7,707 nt of DNA from an uncultured Paraglaciecola sp. (GTDB taxonomy: Bacteria > Pseudomonadota > Gammaproteobacteria > Enterobacterales > Alteromonadaceae), in assembly GCA_905479025.1 (NCBI GenBank), contig CAJQKX010000670.1, forward strand, positions 1 to 7,707. The letters are read 5' to 3'. The notes beneath the pieces were generated by a model. That model had not been told where the DNA came from and searched no databases. It was given only the letters and a program-made list of their open reading frames with translations. Position 1 is the first letter of the stretch, and each line of letters opens with the position of its first letter. Below are positions 5,686 through 7,707 of this stretch, one piece after another. The translations under genes and the position numbers were made by a program.

Positions 5686-6411
5686 CTATAGCCTGAATTG
5701 TTCACCTAGGTATACATCTCTTACACGTTGATCACTTAAAACTTCTTCCGAAGTGCCAGAAGCTATCAACTCGCCATGGCTCACTATATATGCTTTTTCA
5801 CATACATCTAAGGTTTCACGCACGTTATGATCGGTAATTAATACACCTAGACCTCTATCGCGTAATTGTTGAATTATTTTTTTTATGTCGTTAACTGAAA
5901 TGGGATCAACCCCAGCAAAGGGTTCGTCTAATAATATAAATTCTGGATCAGCCGCCAAGGCTCGCGCAATTTCTACTCTTCTGCGTTCACCGCCAGACAG
6001 ACTCATACCTAAACTATTGCGAATATGGTTGATATTAAATTCGTCCAATAATGAGTCGGCCTGTTGTTCTCGCTGTTCTTTTGATAATTCTTTACGAGTT
6101 TGTAATATCGCCATCAGATTTTGATATACGGTTAGCTTTCTGAATATTGATGCTTCTTGTGGTAAATAACCTATGCCTTGCCTAGCACGCACATGCATTG
6201 GTTGCAGAGTAAGATTCTGTTGATCAATATAGATGTCACCTTTGTCTAAAGGTACTAGCCCAACAATCATATAAAAAGTGGTGGTTTTACCAGCGCCATT
6301 TGGTCCTAATAAACCCACTATTTGACCAGTCGATACTTCAATGCTGACATCTCTTACAACTTGTCTAGACTTATAAGACTTAGCTAAATGTGTGGCTTTC
6401 AATACGGCCAT
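5686..6411 (-). CDS. lptB: LptB, ATP-binding subunit of the LptB2FGC LPS exporter
   Basis: LptB is the cytoplasmic ABC ATPase that powers extraction of LPS from the inner membrane, working as a dimer under LptF and LptG (not in this window). The 241-residue product (E. coli 241) keeps every catalytic element: Walker [10 protein letters not shown] at 36-44, Q-loop Gln85, signature LSGGERRR at 138-145, Walker B FILLDEPF at 158-165 with the catalytic Glu163, D-loop AGVDP at 166-170 and H-loop His195. Phe90 and Arg91, which lie in the groove that contacts the coupling helices of LptF/G in E. coli, are also present ([13 protein letters not shown]). Start and lptA stop overlap by one base. The gene ends with TAG and is followed by 168 nt before rpoN. 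Confidence 0.97.
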   Translation of the reverse strand: MAVLKATHLAKSYKSRQVVRDVSIEVSTGQIVGLLGPNGAGKTTTFYMIVGLVPLDKGDIYIDQQNLTLQPMHVRARQGIGYLPQEASIFRKLTVYQNLMAILQTRKELSKEQREQQADSLLDEFNINHIRNSLGMSLSGGERRRVEIARALAADPEFILLDEPFAGVDPISVNDIKKIIQQLRDRGLGVLITDHNVRETLDVCEKAYIVSHGELIASGTSEEVLSDQRVRDVYLGEQFRL

Positions 6412-6959
6412 TAAGGTTGTTCATCCTGTTGGGCTGTTTCAAGTTCTTTAGGCTTTGATACAGGCTGGAATGTGGTAATAACACGGCCACTTTCTTGATC
6501 GCTACCTTGAGCTATGATTTGTTCAAGTTCCATATTAAATGTGATTGATTTGCCTTGCACACTACTAGAATTCTGCTTTATCTCAGCATTCCCCTCTAAT
6601 GATAGGGAGCGAGTTTGACGATGGTATTCAATCTTATCTGCCTTGGCAGTGACCATGCTGCCATCTTCTTGTTGTTGAGAATATGTAGCAGGGTTACCAG
6701 TGGCGATAAATATTTCATTGCCTTCACCCTTGCTGGCATCAATTTCTAAATCATCTGCACTGACTTTTAAAGATCCTTGTAGGATCACAACATTGCCTTG
6801 GTAAGTTGCTCTTTTGGCAATGCCATCAGCATTTTGGTACAAGGAAGCCAGTTCAATTTTTTTAGTAAAATCATCTTTCCCAGCATAACTATTAGTCGAA
6901 AATAATAACGTTGCTAAAAAACTAGTACGGAACAGACGGTTGGTAAACGGTTTTAACAT
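6411..6959 (-). CDS. lptA: LptA, periplasmic LPS transport bridge protein
   Basis: LptA polymerises head to tail into the periplasmic bridge that carries LPS from LptC to the outer-membrane LptD/E translocon. The 182-residue product (E. coli 185) has a clear signal peptide: a basic n-region (K3, R8, R11), a hydrophobic core at about 12-22 and an SYA cleavage site after residue 26. The mature protein is an OstA/LptA beta-jellyroll, with recognisable stretches such as [20 protein letters not shown] (about 51-70) and GNPATYSQQ. The C-terminus is polar and Gln/Glu rich. The start lies 38 nt inside lptC; no other methionine occurs near the N-terminus, and this one gives an intact signal peptide. 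The stop codon shares one base with the lptB start (TAATG). Confidence 0.93.
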   Translation of the reverse strand: MLKPFTNRLFRTSFLATLLFSTNSYAGKDDFTKKIELASLYQNADGIAKRATYQGNVVILQGSLKVSADDLEIDASKGEGNEIFIATGNPATYSQQQEDGSMVTAKADKIEYHRQTRSLSLEGNAEIKQNSSSVQGKSITFNMELEQIIAQGSDQESGRVITTFQPVSKPKELETAQQDEQP

Positions 6960-7488
6960 GGTCTAATAACTCATATTTTTGGGTTTCTAGGCTAGCGGTG
7001 AAGCCATTACTGTTTATCACATAATTTGGGCCAATAATTTCGACTGGCTGATCTGAATACATGGTCTTTTCCACTAGGTTTACTTCGACAAAATTGGTGC
7101 GGATGACTTGTATATAACCTTTCTTATCAAGGCTGGTGATTTCTACATCGGTTTCAAATTGGATCCGTTGATCTTCATATAATGTCCCTTCCTGTGCGTC
7201 TACTTTCCATGGATGAAGTGATTGAGCAAATAACAAATAGTTAGGTTGTTTAAACAATGTGAACCCAAGGAGGTCAAAATTTTCCATCTTTTGGGCAAAA
7301 ACCTGATGATTTATCTGTCCCAATTTATCATACAATGTACTGCGCATCTTACTTGCTAGGTAATTAGGAACCCAAGCGTCTTCTGTTTGCGAGTCTACCT
7401 TTAATACTTCTTTAGCAAGCCATCCGGGAAGACTCAAGGCTAATGCTAGTAAAAATAACACCACAATACACAGGGTAACGCGATTCAT
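6922..7488 (-). CDS. lptC: LptC, LPS export bitopic inner-membrane protein
   Basis: LptC is anchored in the inner membrane by one N-terminal helix. Its periplasmic beta-jellyroll takes LPS from LptB2FG and passes it to LptA. From the ATG at 7488 the protein is 188 residues (E. coli 191). Residues 5-24 (TLCIVVLFLLALALSLPGWL) form the membrane segment. The rest is a periplasmic domain ending with a typical LptC tail, with NGFTASL around 161-167 (conserved Gly) and TVYQPS at 180-185. A longer frame from an ATG at 7545 would add 19 residues and overlap kdsC by 61 nt. I prefer 7488 because it gives the classic ATGA overlap with the kdsC stop and places the helix directly at the N-terminus. The 3' end overlaps the lptA start by 38 nt. 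No strong ribosome-binding site is seen, so coupling to kdsC is likely. Confidence 0.92.
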   Translation of the reverse strand: MNRVTLCIVVLFLLALALSLPGWLAKEVLKVDSQTEDAWVPNYLASKMRSTLYDKLGQINHQVFAQKMENFDLLGFTLFKQPNYLLFAQSLHPWKVDAQEGTLYEDQRIQFETDVEITSLDKKGYIQVIRTNFVEVNLVEKTMYSDQPVEIIGPNYVINSNGFTASLETQKYELLDHVKTVYQPSVPY

Positions 7489-7707
7489 ATACTGGCGCTG
7501 TGTATGGTATGTAACTGCCCATGAGACAGCAGGATTAAATCGCATAATTCACGCACTGCCCCAAATCCACCTTTAGTCCGAGTCTGATAGTGCGCCTGTG
7601 CAGCTAAAAGCGGGTGGCCATCTTGTACACATATATTACATTGCGACACCTTAAACATGCCTAAGTCAGGCATATCATCCCCTATTGCAGCAGTCTCACT
7701 TATAGTA
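7485..7707 (-). CDS. kdsC: KdsC, 3-deoxy-D-manno-octulosonate 8-phosphate phosphatase (C-terminal part; gene runs off the window)
   Basis: Only the last 73 codons are present; the 5' end lies beyond the right edge. KdsC is a cytoplasmic HAD-superfamily phosphatase that removes phosphate from Kdo-8-phosphate to give Kdo, a sugar of the LPS inner core. The visible part begins with the HAD motif IV region (AAIGDDMPDLGMF, with the paired metal-binding aspartates), followed by the family's typical tail: HPLLAAQAHYQTR, then GGFGAVRELCDLIL, close to the E. coli KdsC ending as I remember it (RIAGGRGAVREVCDLLLLAQG). The final residues HSASI precede a TGA stop that overlaps the lptC start codon in an ATGA arrangement, the same neighbour as in E. 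coli. Nothing looks broken in the visible part. Confidence 0.93.
   Translation of the reverse strand, partial: TISETAAIGDDMPDLGMFKVSQCNICVQDGHPLLAAQAHYQTRTKGGFGAVRELCDLILLSHGQLHTIHSASI

Noticed and set aside
7489..7545. Longer lptC frame starting at ATG 7545, adding 19 residues.
   Set aside because: It would overlap kdsC by 61 nt and push the membrane helix inward. The ATG at 7488 overlaps the kdsC stop as ATGA and gives a normal length.

Overview
The window reads as chromosomal DNA of a moderately AT-rich marine gammaproteobacterium. The closest match I can make from memory of the protein sequences is the Alteromonadales (Alteromonas, Glaciecola or Paraglaciecola type). The genus is an inference; the class is well supported by the gene order kdsC-lptC-lptA-lptB-rpoN-hpf-ptsN-rapZ-npr, which is the same as in Escherichia coli.

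Right part (about 2109-7707, all on the minus strand, so read from high to low coordinates). This is an intact, compact gene cluster. It starts with the 3' end of kdsC (Kdo-8-phosphate phosphatase), then lptC, lptA and lptB (lipopolysaccharide export), then rpoN (sigma-54), hpf (ribosome hibernation factor), ptsN (EIIA-Ntr), rapZ (RNase adaptor-type P-loop protein) and npr (NPr phosphocarrier). Most joints are overlapping or abutting: ATGA at kdsC/lptC, a 38-nt overlap at lptC/lptA, TAATG at lptA/lptB, TAAATG at ptsN/rapZ and TGATG at rapZ/npr. This suggests translational coupling. The only sizeable gap is the 168 nt between lptB and rpoN, where a separate rpoN promoter may lie. The genes join LPS precursor synthesis and transport to the nitrogen-type PTS branch (NPr passes phosphate to PtsN) and to sigma-54 transcription.

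Left part (1-2108). This stretch holds no intact gene. It is a patch of decayed fragments: a possible broken reading frame (143-298), the first 65 codons of galE (382-579), the last ~90 codons of galK (721-990), the end of a TPR protein gene on the opposite strand (986-1258), a frameshifted membrane-protein fragment (about 1346-1605), an imperfect hairpin (1684-1721), and the 3' end of an IS30-family transposase with its terminal repeat (about 1817-1982). A short GC-rich, palindrome-rich block (2016-2067) follows, right beside the end of npr. The galK and galE remnants share orientation and order, as if a gal operon had been deleted internally at both ends.

I found no convincing novel system. 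The points most worth a second look are the RapZ C-terminus, which lacks the basic residues used by E. coli RapZ to bind sRNA, the galK/TPR breakpoint, the one-base frameshift in the membrane-protein fragment, and the unexplained GC-rich block.
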